DNA from: Nemophila menziesii
Taxonomy: Eukaryota > Streptophyta > Magnoliopsida > Boraginales > Hydrophyllaceae
Reading direction: 5' to 3'
Length of the DNA stretch: 64,000 bases
NCBI GenBank assembly: GCA_029959085.1
Contig: JARWIR010000016.1
Span: 4,757,441 to 4,821,440, forward strand
Below, piece by piece: positions 35,095 through 45,876 of the stretch. Positions within the stretch are counted from its first letter, which is position 1. Each line of letters opens with the position of its first letter. A model generated the notes under the pieces. The model saw only the letters and a list, made by a program, of their open reading frames with translations, made no database searches and was not told where the DNA came from. Both the position numbers and the translations under genes were made by a program.

Positions 35095-35562
35095 GATGGG
35101 GCCAGCCCAAAGTCGGTTCATCTCCAGCATATTCAACCCACCCCTCTGTGTCTTCTGATCGAGTTCGTCGCTCCAAATGGTCGTGATGTTTTTTTAAAAA
35201 ATGTTATACGTAAATTGGGCCAACCCCAGGATGTATTTTGGGCCTGTTGGGTCTAGCCCGTTATCGATATCAAGTTTTATTTGTTTTCGTTCCTAATGGG
35301 GCCAGCCCCGAATTGTTATTTGTATATTATACGGTCGGCCCCAAAATGTAGTTTTTGTTGATAATGGGACCAACCTGCTATAGGTTTTAAAATGTTTGTA
35401 CCGTGTATATTTGATCCAATGAGTTTTGTTGTTTGTCTGTGCTGTGATGTTTTTTTAGTTCCTAACTTGGTAGATGGGTACAACCCAGTTTAAGTCCAGT
35501 TTTGTTCTTTTTTTGGGACAGCCCGTAATGGTCTTTTGTTCGTAACAGGGCCAGCCCCATTC
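35095..35562. repeat. interspersed GGGGCCAGCCCC-like motif cluster
   Basis: Near-palindromic GGGGCCAGCCCC or a degenerate form occurs about eight times: near 35099, 35217, 35298, 35333, 35366, 35477, 35515 and 35548, usually after TAATGGG or TAACAGG and before AATGT or AATTGT text. This suggests an eroded tandem unit of about 35-80 bp. It lies 385 bases upstream of OEP21. Confidence 0.5.
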
Positions 35563-35946
35563 TAAATATATGAATGACATAATAGAAAAAATAAACAACC
35601 TAAAACGCCAGGACAATAGGTACATGTCCGTATCCATGACGAACAAGGATAAAAAAGAAAAAATCCAAATTAACAAGTTGGAAAGGGGAGTTAAAAAAAA
35701 AATTGAGTTTGGGATGTAATTTGCAATTTCCTCCGAATTTAACTCCAAAATGGAATAGATGTGGTAAATATTCCATAAAATGGTAGGTAAATATCGGCAT
35801 ATTTTTGTTTCCCCTTCCCTTTGCTGATATCAGCATTGCTGAGGGTCCGCAAGATTTCTTCACATAAACCCCAACTCCTATCTATCCCCACTCCACTCTC
35901 TTGCTACTCTCCAAATAAAACATACTCTATATCAAGAAGACTGCAT

Positions 35947-37173
35947 ATGGAGACCTCACTTAGGTATGGCGGAGACTCAAAGTTTCTCAGAATCCATGTT
36001 AGGGAGAAGATTCCTCTCCACTCCAATACCCACTTGCAGGTTATTCCTCAAATTAATATTTTTTCTAAGTGTAAATTCACTCTATTTACAAACTGCTCAC
36101 ACTTTGAATTATAATAATTTTTATTATCCAATACATTCGCAGGTTCATGCAGAGTTAGATACTAGGATTGGAGCTCCCAGTTACTTAAGCGCTATGATAA
36201 GACATTATCATCCAGATGTATGTACAATTCATAAAATATTATTAGTATATTTATTTTAGTGATTTTGTCTGCATTTTGTAGTAAACTAATCAGGAGTTGT
36301 GGTTATCAATTGGCGAACTTTAGTCTAGTTCGGAACTTATTAAAAGTAAACAGGAGTGTCTCTGTAAGGATTAGTCTCATCTCAATAAGTTAATGGGTAG
36401 TTAAATTACAGTTTGGGTGGGTTATGTGGGTTACATTTTTCTGACTGCCCCTCAAATTAGAGGTGTTAAAATTATTGAAAAGGTTAATCACACTATTAAT
36501 CAATTCCCTGTGTTATGCCAGAATATAGCATATATAACCGTGTTATTCCGATAGTTGAGAATAAAATATTATCTCCATTGCAGTTCTTTGCGGGGGTTAG
36601 TATTGGGGCCCGCTACAAATACAATAGACATGAAAAAATTGGATATTTTGTTCGTGGAAAGAAGGCATTCCCTGTCACAGCTGATGGACTGTTAAGCTTT
36701 AATCTCAAGGGACAATGTGATGTTAACAAAGAATTTAAACAGGTTTGAACTCATGATTCAAAATGCATTTTTTAATAATTGTTTTTCAATAATTCATAAT
36801 TTTGATGTGAACACATATAATATGACAACACTATATTGAATTTCCCGTTTGATTTGTAAATAACAGAAGAAGTCAAGTGGGGCTGGTGAACTTAGTTGGA
36901 GCATCTTCAACTTCAAAACGGAACAAGATATGAGACTCAAAGTTGGCTATGAAATATTTGACAAGGTATTTTCTAACTTCATTTTCATTTGTTTATCGTT
37001 TCATGGACATATTTTGTCACTTATAATAACTCATATTTGTTCTCGGCTCTTAAATATATCCAGTCTAATGCTTACATATTTTGTTTCAGATTTCATACTT
37101 TCAGATCCGGGAGAACAATTGGACACTTAATGCCAACAGTATTGGGAAATGGAACGTGAGATATGACTTGTGA
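35947..37173 (+). CDS. OEP21: outer envelope pore protein of 21 kDa, chloroplast (OEP21)
   Basis: OEP21 is a beta-barrel, anion-selective channel of the chloroplast outer envelope, linked to export of triose phosphate and phosphoglycerate and regulated by ATP. Five exons: 35947-36039, 36143-36217, 36584-36742, 36867-36965 and 37090-37173, all GT-AG and in phase, give 169 residues, the expected family size. The start [17 protein letters not shown] and end [20 protein letters not shown] match the family from memory, as do [29 protein letters not shown] and GYEIFDKISYF. As expected for a barrel, there is no cleavable transit peptide and basic residues alternate along strands. An upstream in-frame ATG is not needed. 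No defects seen. Confidence 0.95.
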
Positions 37174-37879
37174 AGTCCCATAGATAGACAGTTTTATAGG
37201 GTTAGGATTAATGGTATAATTAATCAGAACATTAATGTGTGATTATTCTTCTATATACTCCGTATTAGTTGCTTTTAACCAGCCACATCTCTCTCCTATC
37301 TCTCTCGGACTCTAATCGACTATACTCACTAGGACAATCTAAAATTGGGTTCATCTGAGCTCTTTTCAACAATTTTAGTTTTTCCTATTTTGGGCATACA
37401 ATAAAACTATTTAGGCATTTGAAGGATGGCATTGAAATCAAGCCAAAATGATGGCCCTTGATACAGAACACGTCTATCGTCAAACATGATCAACGTTCAA
37501 AATGAATTTTAGTTTATGATTGTCTAATTTTGAAGATTATTAGTTATTTATCATACATGATCAACTTATATGTAAAGTTGCCATTTGCGAACTATGACAT
37601 CAACTGAAACCTTTGGAAGAAGCATCGTCAGTTGTTTGCTTGTAACAAATAAAAAACTGTATGCACCTAACTTCTTCTTTAAAAAATGTATGCACCTAAA
37701 AATAAATTAAGACAGTTACAAGGCTTAATACCTAACTAGTTTTGGTACAATCGCGATCCAAATATAGAAGTAAAACAAACTAGTACAGGTGATAACTGAC
37801 CGGCATACAAATCAACTACCCTGATGAGTTTTAGTAAGCGTCCCTATGTATATGAATTATGGAAGTGGAACAACAATAT
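37174..37879. other. OEP21 3' flank and intergenic DNA
   Basis: AT-rich sequence between OEP21 and the tRNA gene; nothing else is recognised. Confidence 0.45.
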
Positions 37880-37952
37880 GGGGATGTAGCTCAGATGGTA
37901 GAGCGCTCGCTTAGCATGCGAGAGGTACGGGGATCGATACCCCGCATCTCCA
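37880..37952 (+). tRNA. tRNA-Ala (AGC)
   Basis: A 73-nt sequence folds into a complete cloverleaf. The acceptor stem is GGGGATG with CATCTCC (one G-T pair), the D arm is GCTCAGATGGTAGAGC, and the anticodon stem is CTCGC with GCGAG around TTAGCAT. The anticodon AGC is at 37913-37915. The T arm is CGGGG-ATCGATA-CCCCG and the discriminator base is A. The G3-T70-type pair that marks alanine tRNAs is present. There is no intron. The internal promoter boxes are TAGCTCAGATGG and GGATCGATACC; the A at the usual first T of the T-loop is, from memory, normal in plant tRNA-Ala. Confidence 0.97.
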
Positions 37953-37953
37953 A

Positions 37954-37959
37954 TTTTTT
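37954..37959 (+). terminator. RNA polymerase III terminator
   Basis: Six Ts directly after the tRNA discriminator base, the usual Pol III stop. Confidence 0.85.
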
Positions 37960-38625
37960 AAAGCTGAACTTTTATGATCGATTGGTATTATCATCGAACA
38001 AGGTATAAAATATAAAGTGTGATGATATTAATGAAAAAAATTAGGTTTAAAGAAATTATAAATGTTTAAATTAATATTTAAGATTTAATTATATATTTAT
38101 TGATAAATAAAATATTATTTACAACTCATATATAAACGAGTAATTATGAATGGAATCGTTCTCTTAACAAGTTTAAATTAGACTTTTATTGGCAAAAAAA
38201 TAATTCTAAATTAGTCTTAAAATATTTTATCGTGACAAATCACCATTCACCTATTTTAAATGCATCCATCTATTAAAAACATTTGCGCTAAATCACAATT
38301 TTTCTTTTGTTACTTAAATCTTACTTTCGATTATTTGTGTCTAACATCCATTTTGTGGAAAGAATGTCTCTCCAAGCAAATGAGCTATGTGGTAAGGCCT
38401 AAGGGTATGTGTTATAAAGAACAAATTGACACCTTTGCACCCTCAAAACGACATAGGCAACAATCCATTTTTCTAGTCAAAACGTTGTACAGTTGAATGC
38501 TAGAAGAAGTCAGAGAGAATCAACAACCTTCTCACAATTATGCCAGAAACTTAACACAAAACGGGTATCTGTTTTTAGGTGAAAAATGTTATATCGTTCT
38601 AGTAAAGTAGACGTTTAAAGCCTGA
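37960..38625. other. AT-rich intergenic DNA
   Basis: No supported gene. One plus-strand open frame (38260-38496) has no recognisable domain. Confidence 0.4.
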
Positions 38626-39074
38626 CTATGTTGTAGAAATCGCCGCCTAGGCATCAACCCTCCCCCCCCCCCCCCCCCCCCCCCCTCAAATGTCGCCTAC
38701 GCCTAGTAAAAATAGTAGGCGTTTTTTCCTAGCGTCTTAGATATCGTGGAAGAGACGGCTAGCCCGCCTAAGCGTTGATTAAGGGCAAAAAATGATCGTC
38801 TAGACTCTCTTTTTATTTTTCTTATTCTTGAGAATTCTTGAATTGATATGATAACTCAAATTTTAGTATTTTTATATGTATTATAGTGTTATTAGGTAAA
38901 TTTTATCATTTAAATAGTTAAAATTGTTATAATTATTATAATTACTACGCGTGTATTACTAAATATACATTATTACACAACGAGAATCAATCCCGCCTAG
39001 GCCTCGTATAATCCCGCCTAGGCGCTAGGCCCCGATCCACCGCCTACGCCGCAAATCCGAGATCTACAACATAG
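38626..39074. mobile_element. hAT-like MITE rich in CGCCTAGGCG, copy 1
   Basis: The ends are CTATGTTGTAGAAATCGCC and, inverted, CTATGTTGTAGATCTC: a perfect 12-base terminal repeat. Subterminal regions carry many CGCCTAGGC and CGCCTA motifs in both directions, as hAT elements often do. The middle is AT-rich. A run of 24 C lies at 38662-38685. The second copy (41186-41565) shares the order of blocks (GAGACGCC-type, GCGCCGATTAA, TATTATAGTGTTATTAG). Confidence 0.72.
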
Positions 39075-39082
39075 ATTTCTGA

Positions 39083-39983
39083 CTGTTGGATCATTTAATA
39101 CTCAACGGGAAAATAGTACCATCCAGCTAAAACATGTATCCGTTTTTGGACAAAACATGTATCCGTTTTTGGGCAAAACATTATACCAATTTATGGAAAA
39201 AAGAAATATGGATCTACAACAAAAGGGATACACTCAATGGCTATTTAAAGCACCCTTCAAGAGCGGTTCAACTACCTATTCAACCTCGGTATTTACTACA
39301 CTTTGAATTATCCATTACAGGCTCACTTAATCATTTCTCAAGCTTTCAACAACATCACTTTCTTGTCATCATCGAAGGCTTGATTCTATCATTGATTTAT
39401 TAGCTCACTAAAAAGTGAAATTTTCTTTGTAACCCATACTCAAACATCCAAGGGCTTTTACTCTTCTTCTAGATTAGAACATAGACATAATTGCTAGAGT
39501 TTAGAGAAGAGGGAGAAAAACTTCTTCGGTTGGAAGTGATAACTTGTGTGTAGAATTGCACTAGGGTTCTTAGCTTGATTATTAAGTATGGTTTGTGACT
39601 AAACTGGAAAACGGCTCGGTGTAATCGGGTTTATATCTCACCGTTAAGAGATACAGAAGTTTTGTTGAATAAAAAAACTGAAAATTCTAAAGGAAAGACC
39701 CTAGATAGTAGATTAGGCCCTCGAGAGTTTGAACCACTATATATGGTCAAATAATCTCTAACCCTCTATTTAATTTACATTACTGGGGTTGTGTACATAA
39801 TTATAAGTGTTGTTTCTTACCCTTCATCATTATTAGATATCCAGCATTCCAAGTGTTTGACAGATTGTTTCCTTCATTCTTCAAACTAGTATCTTGCTAA
39901 AAGTTTTAACTTAGTAGTATCTTTTTTTTTGCAACCTATTTACCCCCCCCCCCCCCCCCCCCCCCCCCTCATATAGGTTTTTC
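39083..39983 (+). mobile_element. Copia LTR (probable)
   Basis: A stretch starting TGTTGGATCATTTAATACTC and ending GGTTTTTCA lies directly before a Copia-type primer-binding site. Near its left end a unit AAAACATGTATCCGTTTTTGG is tandemly repeated (period about 23). A run of 26 C (39943-39968) lies just before its right end. Only this LTR was found; boundaries are inferred from TG...CA and the position of the primer site. Confidence 0.55.
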
Positions 39984-39986
39984 AAG

Positions 39987-39995
39987 TGGTATCAG
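39987..39995 (+). promoter_or_regulatory. Copia primer-binding site (initiator tRNA-Met type)
   Basis: TGGTATCAG matches the first nine bases of the standard plant Copia primer site complementary to the 3' end of initiator tRNA-Met. It stands three bases after the proposed LTR end and 45 bases before the gag ATG. Confidence 0.75.
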
Positions 39996-40039
39996 TTCCT
40001 AACTCTAATTTATTACTTAACCACAATTGAGTTAACGCC

Positions 40040-40709
40040 ATGGAAGCTAACCATGGGGAAAGGTGTTGCTACTACTAGAACCCCCCTCCCCCCCCCCTTT
40101 TGTAGGTTCAAACTATAGTTATTGGAAAAAGAGAATGAAAATTCTTCTTCAAAGCTTTGACTACGAGCTTTGGGAAATCACAAGTGATGGTCCCAACATT
40201 CCATACAAAGAAAGGACTAATGATGAAGGAAAAATTGTGATCACAAACACCTTCAACCCCAAAAAGAACTAACAAAGGATTACAAGCTCAACCTCTCCAA
40301 AATTGATAGAACTATGAACAAATTTATTTGTGGTCTCTTCGAGGCAGGATATACTCGAGTAAGTGAATGTGATTTGGCACTTAAAATTTGGGAATGTTTC
40401 AAGCTATCTTATCAAGGAACCATTGAGGTGAAAGTTTGTCTCAAGCTATCTTATCAAGGAACCATTGGGGTGAAAAATTCAAAGGTTAGATTATATATCA
40501 CTCAGTACGAGATATTTAAAATGAAGAATGGAGAGAATATAAACTCAATGCATCAAATATTCACTGTCGTTGTCAACATATTTGGGTCTCTTGATCTTGA
40601 TCTCTTATTCTTGAGTTTTGTGCCCCAACACGAGGAGTTCAGGAAATATATTCCTCTAAGCACTTTTGCCACTAAGGAATCCAGATTATTAAGGATCTTT
40701 CACGCTTGA
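40040..40709 (+). pseudogene. Copia gag relic (UBN2-type) with in-frame internal duplication
   Basis: Begins at an ATG (MEANHGE) and then changes frame at a C-rich run (40081-40099). It continues FVGSNYSYWKKRMKILLQS, the conserved start of plant Copia gag. After a stop near 40270 a second frame (40314-40709) reads DLALKIWECFKLSYQGT and then VRLYITQYEIFKMKNGENIN, the UBN2 gag domain. A 42-base unit encoding KLSYQGTI(E/G)VK is tandemly duplicated at 40400 and 40442. The frame ends before the zinc knuckle, so the element is truncated. Confidence 0.78.
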
Positions 40710-40789
40710 TTCACCAACATATCAGTATTCATATTTTGGAGATCTTGGAAATTGATTCCACCAATAGTTTCTCAGACGACAATCTTTTC

Positions 40790-41720
40790 CCATTAAGTCC
40801 AGTGTATCCTTTTCTTATGTTGAGAAACTGGCCATAACTTTGCAACCAAACATGCAAGCTTTTTACATAACGTATTTGGGAACTCAAAAATTGACATCAC
40901 ATAATTTGGGATATCTTGGAGTACTAGTTTAATAAGAACGTCTTTTCCTCCATCGAATAATAGGGTCGAAATCCAACTGGATGTTTTCGTGAGAAGTCGG
41001 TCTTTAATGTAATTAAAATTCACCGTCTTGGATCTTTTAAAATAAGAGTAATACCGAAGTACTTGCCAAGCGAATCAGGCTTTTTTGATATTAAGCGAGG
41101 TCGTTACCTGAGATATAATGGTGTAAGGCGCACCTTTACTAAAATAGATTGAAGATTTATCGGAATTAATTATTTGTCCCGATGCATATGCTGTAGAAAT
41201 CGCCGCCTAGGTGTCAACTCCCCCACCAGCCGCCTACGTCCATGTAAAAATGCAGCGCCTTAGTCCATGGAAGAGACGCCTATCCCGCCTAGGCGCCGAT
41301 TAATGGCAAAAATGACCGCCTAGACCCTACTTTTTTTTTTCTCTCTCTCTCAAGAAGTCTTGAATCGATATTATAAACATAAGTTTAAAATTTAAATATT
41401 TATTATAGTGTTATTAGATGAACTTAATGACTTAAATAATTAAAATTATTATAATTACTACATAGATTACTAAAAATATAAAATTAAATAGCAGAATTCA
41501 AAACCGCGTAATCCAGCCTAGGCGTCAGGCCCCAGTAGACCGCGAAACTGAGTTCTACAATATAGCCCGCCGCTTCACAATAAGATTTGATCGTATTTTT
41601 GAAAGCACAAATCTCCTTATCATTAAGAGAGATGAAGAAAAAGGAATCGCCCCAGCGAGATATCTTTGATATCTCTTTCTCTACATTGTTTATTTAGTAA
41701 ACCAATGAGACTTTTCGGTC
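40790..41720 (-). mobile_element. LINE reverse-transcriptase relic, interrupted by a MITE
   Basis: On the minus strand the upstream part (41566-41700) reads GDSFFFISLNDKEICAFKNT then KSYCEA. After the inserted MITE it continues SGQIINSDKSSIYFSKGAP, then SLGKYFGITLILKDPRR, NYIKDRLLTKTSSWISTLLF and IPNYVMSIFEFPNTLC. This is the palm-to-thumb part of a plant L1 polymerase; the usual FADD is degenerate. One frame break occurs near 41075. The 3' part with zf-RVT is missing. It is the same family as 47923-49338. Confidence 0.8.
41186..41565. mobile_element. hAT-like MITE copy 2, nested in the LINE
   Basis: Ends ATATGCTGTAGAAATCGCC and (inverted) CTATATTGTAGAACTC, with CGCCTAGGCGCCGATTAATG and other CGCCTA motifs inside. 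Flanking LINE sequence gives a plausible but imperfect 8-bp duplication on the minus strand (GCGGCGGG and GCATCGGG) at the point where the polymerase reading resumes. Confidence 0.7.
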
Positions 41721-42144
41721 ATGAAAGAAAAGAGAAACGGAGAAAGATGATTTTTCTGCCTAATATCGACATATGACATTTCTTGAGTTTTTTGTCATTA
41801 AACTTGATTCGAAATGAAATAGACGTAAGTATATTTATGAATATAGAAAGAAAATAATATTTAGTAGTTAAATAAAATTAATATCTTGTCAAAAGGAAAT
41901 GAAAAAAGAAATGTCATTTTGGATAATCACAGTTTCCCCTTTTTTGTCTCCACTTCCCATGATTTTTATTTGATATTAACCAAGATTCCATAGTCGATCT
42001 CATCGAAAACAACCCACAAAAAAAGTAAGAAAATATATACGCAGTCGGTTAATCACCTTTGATGTTCAATCACAAACAAAATCAACCACCTACCCAACAA
42101 AGCCTAATCACGCACTTTACTCTCTCCCAAGCATTCAAGCAGCA
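41721..42144. other. upstream region of the chloroplast envelope gene
   Basis: AT-rich intergenic sequence and presumed promoter and leader; no distinct element recognised. Confidence 0.4.
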
Positions 42145-43212
42145 ATGTCACTTCTTTCAAGCTCATTCGTATCATCTAAATCCCCTTCCGGTAATTTCTT
42201 CGATGCCCTTTTCCTTTCCAATCTTTACATTTCGATATTTGGATTGCATCGCTTTTCATTTCATTTTGCATGATCTGCTATCCTTTAATTCTTATAATCA
42301 TATCTTGTGTCATCGATAAAATGGCGGATCCATGAACATTATTCAGACTAATTTGATTAAATTAAACTCACACTCGGATCTGCCCATGCCTCCGTGAGTG
42401 TATATGCAGATAAGGAAGAAACTTAATAACATTTACATTCTTGAAATGATTAAATGTCACAATTCTTTGTTTGCGCGTGTGGTAGATTCTACGTGCTTAA
42501 TCCTTAATCTTTGGGTTGTGTTAGGATATTCCTTGAAGGCATTGGACCAACATACTGGAAGTATCACTCCTTCAAACTTGTCCTTAAGCTGTAAAAATGC
42601 AAAGAAATTATCCAAATCTAAAAGGGCACTCACTATTCACGCAGGTTACAGGTATTTCTTGTATGCTATAACTCTTCAGTCTTAGATTTAAAACTCGATT
42701 TTGAAATTTATAAAAAAAATAAAAATTATACTGACAGTGATGGTGGAAGGCCAAACAGTGGTTTCTTTGTTGGTGGGTTTATGTTAGGAGGAATAGTTGT
42801 TGGTACACTTAGTTGCATATATGCACCTCAGGTACTTAAACTTATTTAATTTTTCATTTATAATTAAGATTTATATGATATTGATATTTTTGGGTGGACC
42901 ACAGATTAGCAAGGCATTGTCTGGTATTGACAAGAAAGATGTGACGAAAAATTTACCCAAATTTATCTATGATGAAGAGAAAGCTCTAGAGGTTAGTTGA
43001 TTACTTGATAAACTCAAATTAAGAGTTTTTCAGTTTAATTAATTTGTATGTATATATATGTTTGTTAAATGCAGAAACAGCGTAAGAAATTGACAGAGAA
43101 GATTGAACAATTGAACTCTGCTATGGATAAAGTGTCTAGTGATTTACGATCTGAGGAAAACACAGATGGAGCAGAGATGATAAACTCAGATGAAGCTGAA
43201 GCCCTTGCATAA
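42145..43212 (+). CDS. chloroplast envelope membrane protein (At1g42960-like)
   Basis: A plant-specific small protein; the Arabidopsis relative At1g42960 is annotated as localised to the chloroplast inner membrane, function unknown. Five exons: 42145-42190, 42525-42651, 42738-42831, 42905-42991 and 43075-43212, in phase, 163 residues. The N-terminal 55 residues are Ser/Lys-rich without acidic patches, typical of a transit peptide. Then comes [18 protein letters not shown] and a single hydrophobic segment [12 protein letters not shown], followed by [20 protein letters not shown] and [16 protein letters not shown]. The C-terminal part is a charged helix, possibly coiled coil ([20 protein letters not shown]). 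For exon 2, the donor at 42651/42652 is chosen over one seven bases upstream because only it keeps the family reading frame. Confidence 0.9.
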
Positions 43213-43389
43213 ATAAGTATATGCTGTTCAGTTGAAGCTAGTTTTTGGCCATATATGATTTGAACTTGTAATAAAACAAACTGTGAGGGTTGCTATGAAT
43301 AAGTATGCTCTAGTGATAGGATTTTGATACCATTTTGTGAAACTAGGTGATCTATACTAAATCTTTTATGCTTCCCGAATTAATTACAG

Positions 43390-45295
43390 CATATTATTAC
43401 AAAACATTATCATTGGAATCCGGCCTGTGTTATGTCTATATCTTTGTCCAGGTTTTGTGAGACTTTATTGTTGGAGTCTTCTTGCGGATTATGCATGAGT
43501 TGTGGTGGAGCTTGAACTTGATAGCTCGAACCTTCTTGATAAGTGTCTTCGGGCCCATGCATATTTGTATTCATTGGTGCGTAATAGTTCTCCAAACATA
43601 AGAAATCTGAGAAGAGACTAAAAAGAAAACACGTAAAACTGCAAACAAAAAAAAGCTTCTACACTAAATAAACACAAATAAACTAACTTAAAGATAAATC
43701 CCTGGCAACGCTGCCAAAAACTTGGTAGGACTAGAAGTGTGATAAAATAATGATTAAGGAACTCACACCCTTAACAACCACGGAAACTCACTGCAAGTAT
43801 CACAAATTGTTTGTAAGTTTAGTTAGTAAGTAAAGTTCGTTCGCAGGGTTTTAATCTGTTAGATGTACTTGTGTATATGGAGAAGTGTAGGAGATAAAAA
43901 GACAATAAAAGAAATAGTATTTATTTGGTTTTCAGATTTAAAAGATAATAATGCAAATAAATAATAAAATAAAGATTAGAGATGATAAAAATAGCTTAGG
44001 TCTGTTAGCATGCATTAATCCTTCTTATCAATATTCTAGTTATAAAGGGTGAATTGTAAATAGACAGGATTTTATATTCCTCTTAATCCCCTTTTGGGTG
44101 GACTTAGGTGGCAACCTAACAATTAACATGGGACTTCGGTAAGGGGACCCCACGCAATTATCGGTTAAATCAAACCCTAGTGACTATCTAGTTAGGCAAG
44201 CCCGTTAGGATCACTACCGCACACTAGATGTTTATGTGGTGTTTCAATAATTGGGCACCCATTTCGGGTGACCATCTAACTACTATGGTAATCCTATACG
44301 TTGTACACCACGAAAACTACAATCATTAAGTCAAAGCACATAAAATAGATATATAAAGTAACTAAGTAGCTCAATCAATTTAAAGGTAATCACAAATAAC
44401 GTGAAAACAAATAAAGAATTAGAATTTAAAGATTTTACATATGCAAACCCAAGTTATGGGAAAATTAGTTCATAAATAGAAATAAAATAAGGATAAAAGT
44501 AATTAGAAACAAAGATAAGCTAAATAATTTAATACAAATTACCCTAATGATAGAGGAATAGGATGGAGAAGAGGGGTTTGCAACTCTCCAACTTCTTGTC
44601 TTCCTCTTTAGGTCGTCTTGCTTCTCTGGATGATTATAAGTGTAATTCTATATCTTAATATGAGTAAGGACAATGTTTACAGAGGTAAGTAGCTGTATTT
44701 ATAGGTGTTAGGTCTAAATATTGGAGTGGAAGTAAAGTTATTGGAATCCTTTTCCAATTCAAATTCGTTTCCTAAAATATAGGACATGATAACACTGCTG
44801 AGTAATTTGATCACATCTCCTTCGTTGCTAGGCCAAATTTCACGTTCTTTATATCAAAACGACCGCAGTTGAAAGTTCTATCTGACCCTTTAAATACTCT
44901 TCCAAAATCGAAGCCAATTTGTAGTTATCTTCACTTTAGTGGACGTCACTGCAGATTTGGCAGATTTATTTGGCAACTTTTCCTTTCCTAATTCAACTTT
45001 GTTTTCTTTTAACTCCTGATTTCACCTTGGATTTTCTTGCTTAACTCCTTGGAATTTATTTGGTCTCTAAATATTTTCTTTTACTTAAGAGTTTCAAAAT
45101 AACACGCAAATTATACCAAAAACGCTACAAAAGTAATAAATCTCCAAATTAAGACACGAATTAAGAATTCATCTTATAATGAAAGAAAAATCCCTTAACA
45201 ATTAATCAAATACACCTAAATTTTATTCTCAAACCTTGATTAATATATCATAAATATGGAGACATCTTTTATCTGAGATTTCGTTAGTCCTAACA
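43390..45295 (-). mobile_element. LTR retrotransposon relic B (5' LTR plus gag start)
   Basis: On the minus strand the LTR runs from 45295 (TGTTAGGACTAACGAAATC) to 43723 (ending CCA), 1573 bp. It is followed by a primer-site complement CCCTGGCAACGCTGCCA at about 43701-43717. A gag opening follows (MENYYAPMNTNMHGPEDTYQ, then Gln-rich text) at 43410-43595, where the element is truncated. LTR text matches the plus-strand copy at 30536-32087. It begins about 180 bases beyond the stop codon of the chloroplast envelope gene. Confidence 0.78.
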
Positions 45296-45784
45296 GGTAC
45301 GACGTTAAACAAAATGTCCTTTAAATTTTGTGTCACGACTAATTCTAGCAAGCTCATAATCGAATGCTTTGAGATTAAGCATCCCAAGATGATCGGACTA
45401 CATCCAGAGGACTAAACTTTTGTGTGTATATTTGTATATAAATTTTAAAACTCTAGACAAAACTTTTAAATTTGGTCTCTTGTATAATTAAATGATTATA
45501 AAAAGTTGACAAAATATCACAAGTATCATGCAATGATATTGAGTAAATGGGGGTTTGGTTTGATGTCCATGAAGGTTCAAGTATAATTCTCATAATATTA
45601 TTTTAGCATATTGATTCTTAATACTTATATGGTGATAAAAATATTTTAAAACTATTTTGGAATATGACACCTCATTCTTACTTAAAATATAACTGTAGGT
45701 ATTTTTTAAACTCATAATTTACTAAAAAAATCACATGAAACGAATATAATGTTCATATAATATTGTAAAATTTCATGATATTTG

Positions 45785-45787
<3 letters not shown>

Positions 45788-45873
<86 letters not shown>
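45788..45873. repeat. (TA)n microsatellite
   Basis: About 86 bases of alternating AT without interruption. Confidence 0.98.
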
Positions 45874-45876
<3 letters not shown>

